NCBI GenBank assembly: GCA_950097145.1
Contig: CATNCF010000006.1
Span: forward strand, 26,625-90,624
Reading direction: 5' to 3'
DNA length: 64,000 nt
From: an uncultured Lachnospiraceae bacterium
GTDB lineage: Bacteria; Bacillota; Clostridia; Lachnospirales; Lachnospiraceae
In this document: positions 1 through 7,857 of the stretch, one piece after another
How the letters are laid out: each line of letters starts with the position of its first letter
Position numbering within the stretch: the first letter of the stretch is position 1
Made by a program: the position numbers and the translations under genes
The notes under the pieces: model-generated
Told to the model about the DNA's origin: nothing
What the model saw: only the letters and a program-made list of their open reading frames with translations
Database searches by the model: none

Positions 1-137
1 TAATTTTCCCGGAAATTGAATACGATAAAGTTGATAAGGTTCGTGGTATGGATGTTATTTTTGTTACCACAGCCAAGACAGATGAAGAAGCACGTGAGTT
101 ATTGACATTGTTCAATATGCCATTTGCAAAACAATAA
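1..137 (+). CDS. rplE: 50S ribosomal protein L5, C-terminal part
   Basis: Open from the window edge to a TAA at 135-137. The last 44 residues contain the L5 C-terminal block with [16 protein letters not shown] and end in [13 protein letters not shown]5 binds 5S rRNA in the central protuberance of the 50S subunit. It sits 13 nt before rpsN, the normal L5-S14-S8 order of the spc operon. The start lies upstream of the window. Confidence 0.95.
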   Translation, partial: IFPEIEYDKVDKVRGMDVIFVTTAKTDEEARELLTLFNMPFAKQ

Positions 138-150
138 GGAGGGAATTTCA

Positions 151-336
151 ATGGCAAAAACATCTATGAAAGTAAAACAGCAGCGTAAACAGAAATTCTC
201 TACCAGAGAATACAGCCGCTGCAGAATCTGCGGGCGTCCACATGCATATTTAAGAAAATACGGAATTTGCAGAATCTGTTTCCGTGAGCTGGCATATAAA
301 GGACAGATTCCAGGCGTTAAAAAGGCAAGTTGGTAA
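151..336 (+). CDS. rpsN: 30S ribosomal protein S14, zinc-binding type
   Basis: A 61-residue S14 of the short type. Two CxxC pairs (CRIC and CRIC, separated by [11 protein letters not shown]) would bind one zinc ion, so this is the zinc-dependent paralogue. The protein binds 16S rRNA in the 30S head. An earlier in-frame ATG at 124 overlaps the end of rplE; ATG 151 is chosen because it has AAGGAGGG at 137-144 and gives the standard N-terminus MAKTSMK. Second gene of the visible spc operon. Confidence 0.97.
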   Translation: MAKTSMKVKQQRKQKFSTREYSRCRICGRPHAYLRKYGICRICFRELAYKGQIPGVKKASW

Positions 337-351
337 GGAGGAAAATACATC

Positions 352-753
352 ATGACAATGAGTGATCCAATCGCAGATATGCTTACAAGAATCCGTAATG
401 CAAATACTGCCAAACATGATACTGTAGATGTTCCAGCTTCCAAGATGAAAGTTGCAATTGCCGACATTCTTGTAAATGAAGGATACATTGTAAAATATGA
501 CATCGTGGAGGATGGCAGTTTCAATACAATTCGCATTACTTTAAAATATGGTAAAGACAAAAATGAGAAAATCATTACAGGTCTAAAAAGAATTTCCAAG
601 CCAGGGCTTCGCGTATATGCTGGCAAAAATGAAATCCCGAAAGTTCTGGGTGGACTGGGAATTGCAATTCTTTCCACAAACCAGGGCGTTGTAACTGATA
701 AAGAAGCAAGAAAATTAGCAGTAGGCGGAGAAGTTCTCGCCTATGTATGGTAG
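352..753 (+). CDS. rpsH: 30S ribosomal protein S8
   Basis: A 133-residue S8 with the usual N-terminus [14 protein letters not shown] and the C-terminal region [23 protein letters not shown]8 binds helix 21 of 16S rRNA and organises the 30S platform. AAGGAGG lies about 10 nt upstream. A second in-frame ATG at 358 is also possible. Within the spc operon between rpsN and rplF. Confidence 0.97.
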   Translation: MTMSDPIADMLTRIRNANTAKHDTVDVPASKMKVAIADILVNEGYIVKYDIVEDGSFNTIRITLKYGKDKNEKIITGLKRISKPGLRVYAGKNEIPKVLGGLGIAILSTNQGVVTDKEARKLAVGGEVLAYVW

Positions 754-764
754 GAGGTACGGGC

Positions 765-1304
765 ATGTCACGAATCGGAAGAATGCCAATCGCGGTACCA
801 GCAGGCGTTACTGTTGATATTGCAGAAAATAATCATGTGACTGTAAAAGGTCCGAAGGGTACTCTGGAGAGGACTCTTCCATCAGAAATGGAAATCAAGT
901 TAGAAGGTTCTGAGATAACTGTAACAAGACCAAACGATTTAAAGAGAATGAAATCCCTGCATGGTCTTACCAGAACACTAATTAACAACATGGTGGTCGG
1001 TGTGACAAACGGTTATACCAAGGAACTGGAAGTGAACGGTGTTGGTTACAGAGCTTCCAAATCAGGAAAAGAACTGACACTGAACTTGGGATATTCCCAT
1101 CCGGTTGTTATGACCGATCCGGAAGGGCTTGAGTCCAAGGTTGACGGAAATAAAATCACTATTTCCGGTATAGATAAAGAGAAAGTTGGCCAATACGCAG
1201 CAGAAATCAGAGATAAGAGAAGACCTGAACCTTACAAAGGAAAGGGTATCAAATATGCTGATGAAGTTATTAGACGTAAAGTTGGTAAGACTGGTAAAAA
1301 ATAA
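765..1304 (+). CDS. rplF: 50S ribosomal protein L6
   Basis: A 179-residue L6 beginning MSRIGRMPI, with the family C-terminal signature [13 protein letters not shown]. It binds 23S rRNA near the factor-binding site. ATG 765 is chosen over the in-frame ATG at 747 because TAGGAGG at 751-757 lies just upstream and MSRIG is the family N-terminus. The short gap after rpsH suggests coupled translation. Confidence 0.97.
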   Translation: MSRIGRMPIAVPAGVTVDIAENNHVTVKGPKGTLERTLPSEMEIKLEGSEITVTRPNDLKRMKSLHGLTRTLINNMVVGVTNGYTKELEVNGVGYRASKSGKELTLNLGYSHPVVMTDPEGLESKVDGNKITISGIDKEKVGQYAAEIRDKRRPEPYKGKGIKYADEVIRRKVGKTGKK

Positions 1305-1321
1305 AATAGGAGGAACAAAAA

Positions 1322-1690
1322 ATGGTTAATAAAAAATCAAGATCAGAAGTTCGTATGAAAAAACACAGAAGAATGCGTAATCGTTTCTCCGGTACAGCAG
1401 AAAGACCACGTTTGGCTGTGTTTAGAAGCAATAATCACATGTATGCACAGATTATTGACGATACAGTTGGAAATACACTTGTTTCCGCGTCTACACTTCA
1501 GAAGGATGTTAAGGCAGAGCTGGAAAAAACCAATAACGTGGACGCAGCAGCACATTTAGGAACTGTGATTGCAAAAAAAGCGTTAGAGAAAGGTATTACC
1601 ACTGTTGTCTTCGACAGAGGCGGTTTTATCTATCAGGGAAAGATTAAAGCTTTAGCTGATGCAGCCAGAGAAGCTGGATTAGACTTTTAA
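1322..1690 (+). CDS. rplR: 50S ribosomal protein L18
   Basis: A 122-residue L18 with a basic N-terminus, the block [18 protein letters not shown] and the C-terminal [25 protein letters not shown]18 binds 5S rRNA together with L5. AGGAGG lies about 9 nt before the ATG. Standard position between L6 and S5. Confidence 0.97.
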   Translation: MVNKKSRSEVRMKKHRRMRNRFSGTAERPRLAVFRSNNHMYAQIIDDTVGNTLVSASTLQKDVKAELEKTNNVDAAAHLGTVIAKKALEKGITTVVFDRGGFIYQGKIKALADAAREAGLDF

Positions 1691-1707
1691 TAGGAGGAGA
1701 CAAATAC

Positions 1708-2217
1708 ATGAAACGTACAATCATTGATGCTAGTCAATTGGAATTAACAGAGAAAGTGGTATCAATTAAACGTGTAACAAAAGTTGTTAAGGGCGGACGT
1801 AATATGCGTTTTACAGCTTTGGTTGTTGTCGGCGACGGCAATGGTCATGTAGGTGCAGGTTTAGGTAAAGCGACTGAAATTCCTGAGGCAATCCGCAAAG
1901 GAAAAGAAGACGCAATGAAAAAGCTGATTTCTGTGAAATTAGATGATAATAACAGTATTACGCATGATATTACCGGAAAGCATACCGGCGCATCCGTTTT
2001 ACTGAAGAGAGCTCCCGAAGGTACTGGTGTAATTGCCGGCGGTCCCGCGCGTAATGTGTGCGAGCTTGCAGGCATTAAAAACATCCGTACAAAATCTTTA
2101 GGTTCCAACAATAAGCAGAATGTAGTTCTGGCTACCATTGATGCTTTAAGTCAGTTGAAATCTCCGGAAGAGGTGGCAAAACTCCGCGGAAAATCTGTGG
2201 AAGAGATACTCGGTTAA
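1708..2217 (+). CDS. rpsE: 30S ribosomal protein S5
   Basis: A 169-residue S5. The double-stranded-RNA-binding-like N-terminal domain contains [21 protein letters not shown]; the C-terminal domain has [17 protein letters not shown] and a conserved SLGSNN block. S5 takes part in translational accuracy and lies at the mRNA entrance. A GGAGG site precedes it at normal distance. Spc operon order preserved. Confidence 0.97.
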   Translation: MKRTIIDASQLELTEKVVSIKRVTKVVKGGRNMRFTALVVVGDGNGHVGAGLGKATEIPEAIRKGKEDAMKKLISVKLDDNNSITHDITGKHTGASVLLKRAPEGTGVIAGGPARNVCELAGIKNIRTKSLGSNNKQNVVLATIDALSQLKSPEEVAKLRGKSVEEILG

Positions 2218-2231
2218 GGAGGACATGAAAG

Positions 2232-2414
2232 ATGGCAGAAAAATTAAAAATTACACTTGTGAAATCTACAATCGGCGCTGTTCCCAAGAACCGTAAGACA
2301 GTAGAAGCATTGGGGTTAAGAAAATTAAACCATAGTGTGGAAATGCCAGATAACGCAGCAGTCAGAGGTATGATTCAGAAGGTGAGACATTTAGTGAAAG
2401 TAGAAGAAATTTAA
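2232..2414 (+). CDS. rpmD: 50S ribosomal protein L30
   Basis: A 60-residue bacterial-length L30 ([36 protein letters not shown] within the body). It follows rpsE by 14 nt with AAGGAGGAC as ribosome binding site and precedes rplO, as expected. Confidence 0.96.
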   Translation: MAEKLKITLVKSTIGAVPKNRKTVEALGLRKLNHSVEMPDNAAVRGMIQKVRHLVKVEEI

Positions 2415-2436
2415 CAGGAAGTAAGGAGGTGTTAGA

Positions 2437-2877
2437 ATGGACTTATCAAATTTAAAACCGGCAAAAGGTTCTAAACACAGCAATAATTTTAGAAGAGGAC
2501 GCGGGCACGGTTCAGGAAATGGTAAGACTGCTGGTAAGGGACATAAGGGTCAGAAAGCTCGTTCCGGAGCTCCAAGACCTGGTTTCGAAGGTGGTCAGAT
2601 GCCATTATACAGAAGAATACCAAAGCGCGGATTTACCAACCGGAATACGAAAGAGATCGTTGGTATTAATTTAGACAGGCTGGAAGTATTTGAAAATGAC
2701 GCTGTAGTTACAGTGGAAGCTTTAATGGAAAAGGGAATTGTTAAGAATCCACGGGACGGCGTAAAGATTCTTGGAAATGGTGAGCTGACCAAAAAGCTTA
2801 CCGTACAGGTAAATGCCTTCAGCGCTGGTGCAAAGGAAAAGATTGAAGCCCTTGGCGGAAAAGCAGAGGTGATCTAA
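2437..2877 (+). CDS. rplO: 50S ribosomal protein L15
   Basis: A 146-residue L15. The glycine- and basic-rich N-terminal extension ([20 protein letters not shown]) is followed by the globular domain ending in [25 protein letters not shown] precedes the start. The TAA stop shares one base with the ATG of secY, so the two are probably translationally coupled. Confidence 0.97.
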   Translation: MDLSNLKPAKGSKHSNNFRRGRGHGSGNGKTAGKGHKGQKARSGAPRPGFEGGQMPLYRRIPKRGFTNRNTKEIVGINLDRLEVFENDAVVTVEALMEKGIVKNPRDGVKILGNGELTKKLTVQVNAFSAGAKEKIEALGGKAEVI

Positions 2878-4196
2878 TGCTGGAGACACTTCGGAAAGCA
2901 TTTAAAATAGAAGATATCAGAAAACGTATATTTTATACATTTTTAATGTTGATCGTCATCAGGATTGGTTCTCAATTGCCTCTTCCTGGTGTCAATGGGG
3001 AAGTGATTTCAAACTGGTTTGCAAGTCAGGGGGCTGACGGACTCAATTTCTTTAATGCTATTACAGGCGGTTCCTTTGAGCAGATGTCAGTCTTTGCTTT
3101 AAACATCACGCCTTATATTACGTCTTCCATTATTATGCAGCTTCTTACCATTGCAATTCCAAAGCTGGAAGAAATGCAGAAAGACGGAGAAGATGGACGT
3201 AAGAAAATTGCAGAAATCACACGTTATGTAACAGTGGTTCTTGCTTTGATTCAGGCTACCGCGATGGCAATTGGATTTGGGCGCAGCGGTTATCTTGATA
3301 AGTTTGATGCTATGCATGTTATCATGATGGTTACTAGTTTGACCGCAGGTTCTGCAGTTCTGATGTGGATTGGCGAGCGTATTACGGAGAAGGGTGTTGG
3401 AAACGGTATTTCCATCGTTTTGACTATCAATATTATCTCCAGAATTCCAGAAGATTTAATGACTCTTTATAATCAGTTTATCAAGAATGCGCCAAATGTT
3501 GGAAATGCAATTATTGCGGCTCTTGTAATTCTTGCAGTTATTTTAGTGACGGTAGTATTTGTCATTATTCTTCAAGATGGACAGCGCAAAATTCCGGTAC
3601 AGTACAGTAAGAAAATTCAGGGGAGAAAGCAGGTGGGTGGCCAGTCCAGCCATATTCCGCTGAAAGTAAATACTGCAGGCGTAATTCCGATTATCTTTGC
3701 ACAGTCCATTATGCAGTTCCCAGTGGTAATTGCAACCATTTTAGGGAAAGGAAATGGAAACGGTATTGGAAGCAAGATTCTTCACGGTTTGTCCCAGTCT
3801 TATTGGTGCGACCCGGAACAGCCTGTTTACAGTATCGGTTTGCTGGTATATATTATTTTAGTAGTAGCATTTGCATACTTCTATACTTCAATTACCTTTA
3901 ATCCGCTGGAAATTGCTAATAATATGAAACGCCAGGGTGGTTTTATTCCAGGAATCCGGCCTGGAAAGCCGACCAGTGATTATCTGACAAAGATTTTAAA
4001 TTATATTGTGTTTATTGGAGCTGTTGGCTTAACGATTGTAGCAGTTATTCCAATTTTCTTTAATGGAATATTTAATGCAAACGTGTCCTTCGGCGGAACA
4101 TCTATCATTATTATTGTAGGTGTTATTATTGAAACCTTAAAGCAGATCGAATCTCAGATGCTGGTACGCTATTATAAAGGATTCTTAAATGACTAG
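2877..4196 (+). CDS. secY: Protein translocase subunit SecY
   Basis: A 439-residue, strongly hydrophobic protein with about ten predicted membrane segments: the channel-forming subunit of the SecYEG translocon. Visible signatures are [10 protein letters not shown] in the first segment region, [15 protein letters not shown] (SecY signature 1), and the cytosolic loop [14 protein letters not shown]. Its ATG overlaps the rplO stop by one base. Standard spc-operon location before adk. Confidence 0.97.
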   Translation: MLETLRKAFKIEDIRKRIFYTFLMLIVIRIGSQLPLPGVNGEVISNWFASQGADGLNFFNAITGGSFEQMSVFALNITPYITSSIIMQLLTIAIPKLEEMQKDGEDGRKKIAEITRYVTVVLALIQATAMAIGFGRSGYLDKFDAMHVIMMVTSLTAGSAVLMWIGERITEKGVGNGISIVLTINIISRIPEDLMTLYNQFIKNAPNVGNAIIAALVILAVILVTVVFVIILQDGQRKIPVQYSKKIQGRKQVGGQSSHIPLKVNTAGVIPIIFAQSIMQFPVVIATILGKGNGNGIGSKILHGLSQSYWCDPEQPVYSIGLLVYIILVVAFAYFYTSITFNPLEIANNMKRQGGFIPGIRPGKPTSDYLTKILNYIVFIGAVGLTIVAVIPIFFNGIFNANVSFGGTSIIIIVGVIIETLKQIESQMLVRYYKGFLND

Positions 4197-4212
4197 TTAA
4201 ATTATGTGTACC

Positions 4213-4238
4213 TGAGAGTTGCCAAAAGGCATCTCTTA
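4213..4238 (+). promoter_or_regulatory. Hairpin in the secY-adk gap
   Basis: The 119-nt gap between secY and adk contains an 11-bp inverted repeat with one mismatch around an AAAA loop (4213-4223 with 4228-4238). No T-run follows, so it is not a classic terminator; it may be an mRNA-processing or stability element. Function is inferred only. Confidence 0.4.
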
Positions 4239-4315
4239 TGGTGCACTATAGTCATTTTTGCGAGCATAAAAATTGTCTCAATTATATAGGGACGTCAAGA
4301 ATGGAGGAAAAGCTT

Positions 4316-4960
4316 ATGAAAATTATTATGTTAGGTGCGCCTGGAGCAGGAAAAGGAACACAGGCGAAGCAGATTGCGGATAAGTATTCTATCCCGCACA
4401 TTTCCACCGGGGATATTTTCCGTGCAAATCTCAAAGCTGGAACGGATCTGGGCAAGAAAGCAAAAGAGTATATGGATCAGGGACTTTTAGTACCAGATGA
4501 ACTGACTTGCGATCTGGTTATGGATCGTATCAGCCAGGATGACTGCAGGAATGGATTTGTTCTGGACGGATTCCCAAGAACCATTCCTCAGGCAGAGGCA
4601 TTGGATGCCGCTCTTTCCAAGATTGGACAGAAGATGGATTATGCGGTTGACGTAGATGTTCCAGACGAAAACATTATCAACAGAATGTCAGGAAGACGTG
4701 CCTGCCTGAACTGCGGTGCAACTTACCATATTGTATCCATTCCCACAAAGGTGGAAGGCGTATGTGACCGCTGCGGCAGTCCGGTTGTACTGAGAGATGA
4801 TGATCAGCCAGAAACTGTTAAGAAGCGTCTGGAAGTTTATCATGCCCAGACTCAGCCACTGATTGATTATTATAAAAAGCAGAATATTTTAAAGAGTGTA
4901 GATGGAACACAGCCAATGGAAAAGGTATTTGATGCCATTGTGGAAATTTTAGGAGCGTAA
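4316..4960 (+). CDS. adk: Adenylate kinase
   Basis: A 214-residue adenylate kinase (ATP + AMP = 2 ADP), cytosolic. The P-loop [10 protein letters not shown] is at residues 7-16, the AMP-binding region has HISTGDIFR, and FVLDGFPRT is the family signature. The LID carries a CLNC...CDRC zinc-binding set, typical of Gram-positive enzymes. ATG 4316 is chosen over the in-frame ATG at 4238 because GGAGG at 4303-4307 precedes it and [10 protein letters not shown] is the family N-terminus. Confidence 0.97.
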   Translation: MKIIMLGAPGAGKGTQAKQIADKYSIPHISTGDIFRANLKAGTDLGKKAKEYMDQGLLVPDELTCDLVMDRISQDDCRNGFVLDGFPRTIPQAEALDAALSKIGQKMDYAVDVDVPDENIINRMSGRRACLNCGATYHIVSIPTKVEGVCDRCGSPVVLRDDDQPETVKKRLEVYHAQTQPLIDYYKKQNILKSVDGTQPMEKVFDAIVEILGA

Positions 4961-4963
4961 AAT

Positions 4964-5713
4964 ATGTCAGTATCAATTAAATCTGCCAGAGAGATTGAGT
5001 TAATGAGGGCAGCAGGAAAAATCCTGGCAAAGGTTCATGAAAATCTGGGAAAGGAGCTGAAAGAGGGAATGTCCACATTGGAAATAGATCGTCTGGGTGA
5101 CGAAATTATCCGAAGCTATGGATGTATTCCTTCCTTTAAGAATTACAATGGATATCCAGCGTCGGTATGTGTGTCGGTGAATGACGAAGTAGTTCATGGT
5201 ATTCCCTCAAAAAAGCGTCTGATTAAAGAAGGCGACATTGTAAGCCTTGATATGGGTGTGATTTATAAGGGTTACCATTCCGACGCGGCACGTACCCATG
5301 GAATCGGTGAAATTTCCCAGGAGGCTGCATTATTAATAGAAAGAACCCGGCAGTGTTTTTTTGAAGGCATAAAATATGCGAAAGAAGGACATCATCTGCA
5401 TGAAATTTCTAATGCAATCAGTGCATATGCGGAGGGATTCGGCTATGGAGTGGTGCGTGACCTGGTGGGTCATGGCATAGGGACTCATCTGCATGAAGAT
5501 CCCCAGATTCCCAACTTTGCCCAGAAGAGCAGGGGAGTGCGTCTGAAAGCAGGTATGACATTGGCGATTGAACCCATGATCAATGCAGGGCGTTTTGATG
5601 TGGAATGGCAGAATGACGACTGGACGGTAGTAACCCAGGATCATTCCTTATCTGCTCATTACGAAAATACAGTTTTAGTTACATCCGGAGAGCCTGAGAT
5701 ATTGAGTATTTAG
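4964..5713 (+). CDS. map: Type I methionine aminopeptidase
   Basis: A 249-residue type Ia enzyme that removes the initiator methionine from nascent proteins. Visible metal ligands are two Asp in SLDMGVIYKGYHSDAARTHG, His in GHGIGTHLHEDP, Glu in AIEPM and Glu in HYENTVLV. The start lies 3 nt after the adk stop. Last enzyme gene before the KOW protein and infA, as in other Clostridia. Confidence 0.97.
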   Translation: MSVSIKSAREIELMRAAGKILAKVHENLGKELKEGMSTLEIDRLGDEIIRSYGCIPSFKNYNGYPASVCVSVNDEVVHGIPSKKRLIKEGDIVSLDMGVIYKGYHSDAARTHGIGEISQEAALLIERTRQCFFEGIKYAKEGHHLHEISNAISAYAEGFGYGVVRDLVGHGIGTHLHEDPQIPNFAQKSRGVRLKAGMTLAIEPMINAGRFDVEWQNDDWTVVTQDHSLSAHYENTVLVTSGEPEILSI

Positions 5714-5726
5714 GGAGGTAGTACGG

Positions 5727-5984
5727 ATGGACATTAAATTAGCGATTTCCAGGTCAGGGCATGACAAAGACAGCGTTTATGTAATTATAAAAGAAGAAGC
5801 CAATCTGGTTTATCTGGCAGACGGCAAATTAAAGCCTGTGGAAAAGCCGAAAAGAAAAAACAAGAAACATATTCAAATAATTAAAAAGCTTCCGAAAGAG
5901 ATTACAGAAGTCTTTACGCAGGAGAATTTTCGGAATGAAGAAGTAAAAAGAGCCATAAAGCTTTATCAAATGCATACCTTGTGA
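5727..5984 (+). CDS. KOW-domain RNA-binding protein (L14e/L27e-like)
   Basis: An 85-residue basic protein whose N-terminus ([28 protein letters not shown]) fits a KOW-type fold, followed by a lysine-rich stretch ([15 protein letters not shown]). Small KOW proteins of this kind are commonly found between map and infA in Clostridia, which supports the assignment; a role in ribosome binding is inferred. GGGAGG lies 9 nt upstream. Confidence 0.75.
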   Translation: MDIKLAISRSGHDKDSVYVIIKEEANLVYLADGKLKPVEKPKRKNKKHIQIIKKLPKEITEVFTQENFRNEEVKRAIKLYQMHTL

Positions 5985-6043
5985 AATGGCCGAATAGTCA
6001 TTATGGGCTGCCCCTAGGGTATGGAATATCAGGAGGAAACAGA

Positions 6044-6262
6044 ATGTCAAAAGCAGATGTAATTGAAGTAGAAGGAACTGTAGTGGAGAAATTACCAAAT
6101 GCCATGTTTCAGGTAGAACTTGAGAACGGGCATCAGATTCTGGCACATATCAGCGGGAAACTGAGAATGAATTTTATCCGTATACTGCCAGGAGATAAAG
6201 TGACTATTGAGATGTCTCCATATGATCTGACAAAAGGAAGGATTATCTGGAGAGACAAGTAA
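6044..6262 (+). CDS. infA: Translation initiation factor IF-1
   Basis: A 72-residue S1/OB-fold protein ([41 protein letters not shown], ending GRIIWRDK). IF-1 occupies the ribosomal A site during initiation. ATG 6044 is chosen over the in-frame ATG at 5981 because AGGAGG at 6031-6036 precedes it and the length is exactly that of the family. It is followed by a terminator rather than by rpmJ, unlike most relatives. Confidence 0.97.
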   Translation: MSKADVIEVEGTVVEKLPNAMFQVELENGHQILAHISGKLRMNFIRILPGDKVTIEMSPYDLTKGRIIWRDK

Positions 6263-6306
6263 ATAATATTCAGACATAAGATACTATTTTACGAAAGATA
6301 AGTAAA

Positions 6307-6357
6307 GGGTATAAAAGATTCGGAGGCTTGCTTGAATTTTTTATACCCTGTTTTTTT
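6307..6357 (+). terminator. Rho-independent terminator after infA
   Basis: A 15-bp stem with one G-T pair (6307-6321 with 6334-6348), a 12-nt loop, then TG and seven T. It closes the spc operon and separates it from the inserted island. The loop holds a GGAGG sequence. Confidence 0.9.
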
Positions 6358-6371
6358 GGAGGGCTTAAAAA

Positions 6372-6932
6372 GTGTATCAATATCTGCTATTGCTGGATAC
6401 CGAACAGGAACGGAAATTCTTTAAAGAGCTGTACAGAGAGCATAAGAATGAAATGTATTATATAGCTTTAAAGATACTGAATAATGAATCCGATGCGGAA
6501 GATATGGTGCATGAGACATTTTTAACATTAACAGAGAATTTGCCAAAAATGATGGATAACCCGCCCCAGAAGAACTGGAATTACATACTCACGATTCTCA
6601 AACACAAATGCTACAATCTTTACAAAAAGAAGAAGTGGGAAATTGATGATGAGACAGAATTGGAGAATATGAAAGACGTATTCAGTGAAAAGCTGGATGA
6701 CCGGATGGAGAGACTGGAAAAGAAGGAACTAATACTGAAAGTGATAAAAGGGATGAAATAGTCTTATCAGGAAGTATTGCTTTTACAGTATTACCACGAA
6801 ATGGATATTGAAGAAATTGCGAAAGTGTTGGGAGAGACGCAGGATAATATCCGGCACATTTCTATGAGGGCAAAAAGGAAGATGCAGAAAATATTAGAAA
6901 AATATGGGGTTGTGGATTCGCATGGGATTTAA
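6372..6932 (+). pseudogene. Sigma-70 family sigma factor, single nonsense codon
   Basis: A sigma-70-like reading frame from GTG 6372 (GGAGGG at 6358-6363) to TAA 6930-6932, 186 codons, with an in-frame TAG at 6759-6761. Upstream of the stop is a sigma region 2 (NNESDAEDMVHETFLTL, then WNYILTILKHKCYNLYKKKK). Downstream the same frame continues into a recognisable region 4 helix-turn-helix (SYQEVLLLQYYHEMDIEEIAKVLG, then NIRHISMRAKRKMQKIL). The truncated 129-residue product would lack promoter -35 recognition. No frameshift is needed, so this looks like recent inactivation; a suppressor tRNA or a sequencing error are alternatives. Confidence 0.85.
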
Positions 6933-6973
6933 AATAATATAGCGTTCCGGCATGAGATGCCGGGAACTGAAAG

Positions 6974-7012
6974 GTCAGCCGGTTTTATGTATTCCGGCTG
7001 GCTTTTATTTTC
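6974..7012. terminator. Terminator between convergent pseudogenes
   Basis: A 9-bp GC-rich stem (6974-6982 with 6994-7002) followed by TTTTATTTT on the plus strand. It lies between the sigma-factor pseudogene and the tail of the convergent regulator gene, and overlaps the latter's end. Confidence 0.75.
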
Positions 7013-7344
7013 ATAAAAGTTATAATATCCTCCTGATCCTGGGGGGAGAGCCTGCGGAAAGATATTAATAGCTGCAATTCTTCTGCACTGATATCACAGC
7101 AGGCCTTGGCAGCATCCTCTGGTGTGATAGCGGGGTTTAACTGCAGCTTTAAAAAAGCGTTTAATGGGACATGATATAAATTTGCTAATTTTTATAGCGT
7201 TTCTATACTGGGGGACGTCCGTCCGGTTTCATAGTGAGAATAAGACTGACGAATGATGTCTAAGTAGGATGCAACGTATTCCTGCGTGTAATTTTGTTCT
7301 TTTCTAAGGGTTTTTAAGTAAGAGCCTAACGGATTCTTTGACAT
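6985..7344 (-). pseudogene. XRE-family HTH regulator, single nonsense codon
   Basis: A minus-strand frame of 120 codons from ATG (7344-7342) to TAA (6987-6985), interrupted by TAA at codon 51 (7194-7192). The N-terminal half reads as a Cro/CI-type helix-turn-helix (MSKNPLGSYLKTLRKEQNYT, QEYVASYLDIIRQSYSHYE, TGRTSPSIETL). After the stop the frame continues KLANLYHVPLNAFLKL, the usual sequence after the HTH. Relatives often have Tyr at the stop position, so one base change could explain it. The tail (AEELQLLISFRRLSPQDQED) matches the helical C-terminus of short phage/ICE-type regulators. Confidence 0.8.
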
Positions 7345-7379
7345 GAATTCACCGCCTTAAAACTAAAAATTTGCATTCA

Positions 7380-7392
7380 TATACTTAGTATA
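7380..7392. promoter_or_regulatory. Palindrome between regulator and flagellin genes
   Basis: A 13-bp perfect palindrome TATACTTAGTATA in the 155-nt divergent gap between the HTH regulator pseudogene and the first flagellin-like gene. Position and symmetry would fit an operator for the HTH protein. No other evidence. Confidence 0.3.
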
Positions 7393-7499
7393 ACCAGATT
7401 AATTTTAAAAAAGGCTAAATATAATAGCATATTGTGACAATAAAGCTATTATAAATAGTGTTCTGTGATTAATGGAAGGATATGATAGGAGTTTATAAA

Positions 7500-7805
7500 A
7501 TGGTGATACAGCACAATATGCTTGCAATGGACGGTGGCAGGCAATTAGGAATTACAAAGAAAGATAAACAGAGAAGCATGGAAAAACTGTCTTCTGGTTT
7601 TCGTATTAATCGTACGAGTTTTAATAAGGAGATTTATCCATTACTAGGAAACAAGATTGCGGCAAAAGCAGATTCAAATAAAACCATTACATATGACCCT
7701 GCGGATTTGATTCCCGGAATAGAATCTGTTATGACTGGGACAGTACCTGCGTCACAATTAACAGCGAAAGATATGGGTTACATTATGTTAGCTGTAAATT
7801 ACTAG
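7500..7805 (+). pseudogene. Truncated flagellin N-terminus fused to unrelated tail
   Basis: 101 codons from ATG 7500 (TAGGAG at 7485-7490) to the TAG ending at 7805. Residues 1-38 are a flagellin N-terminus (MVIQHNMLAM, then KSMEKLSSGFRINR-like sequence, here RSMEKLSSGFRINR). At the point where flagellin continues AADDAAGL the sequence switches to TSFNKEIYPLLGNKIAAKAD and about 45 further residues that I do not recognise. The product lacks the coiled-coil and C-terminal domains needed for filament assembly. It could be a deletion fusion or a short protein using a flagellin-type N-terminus. It lies 52 nt before the giant flagellin. Confidence 0.6.
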
Positions 7806-7857
7806 AAACAAATCATAGGATAAGGGATTATCTTATAAAGTCAAGGAGAACTGCAAT

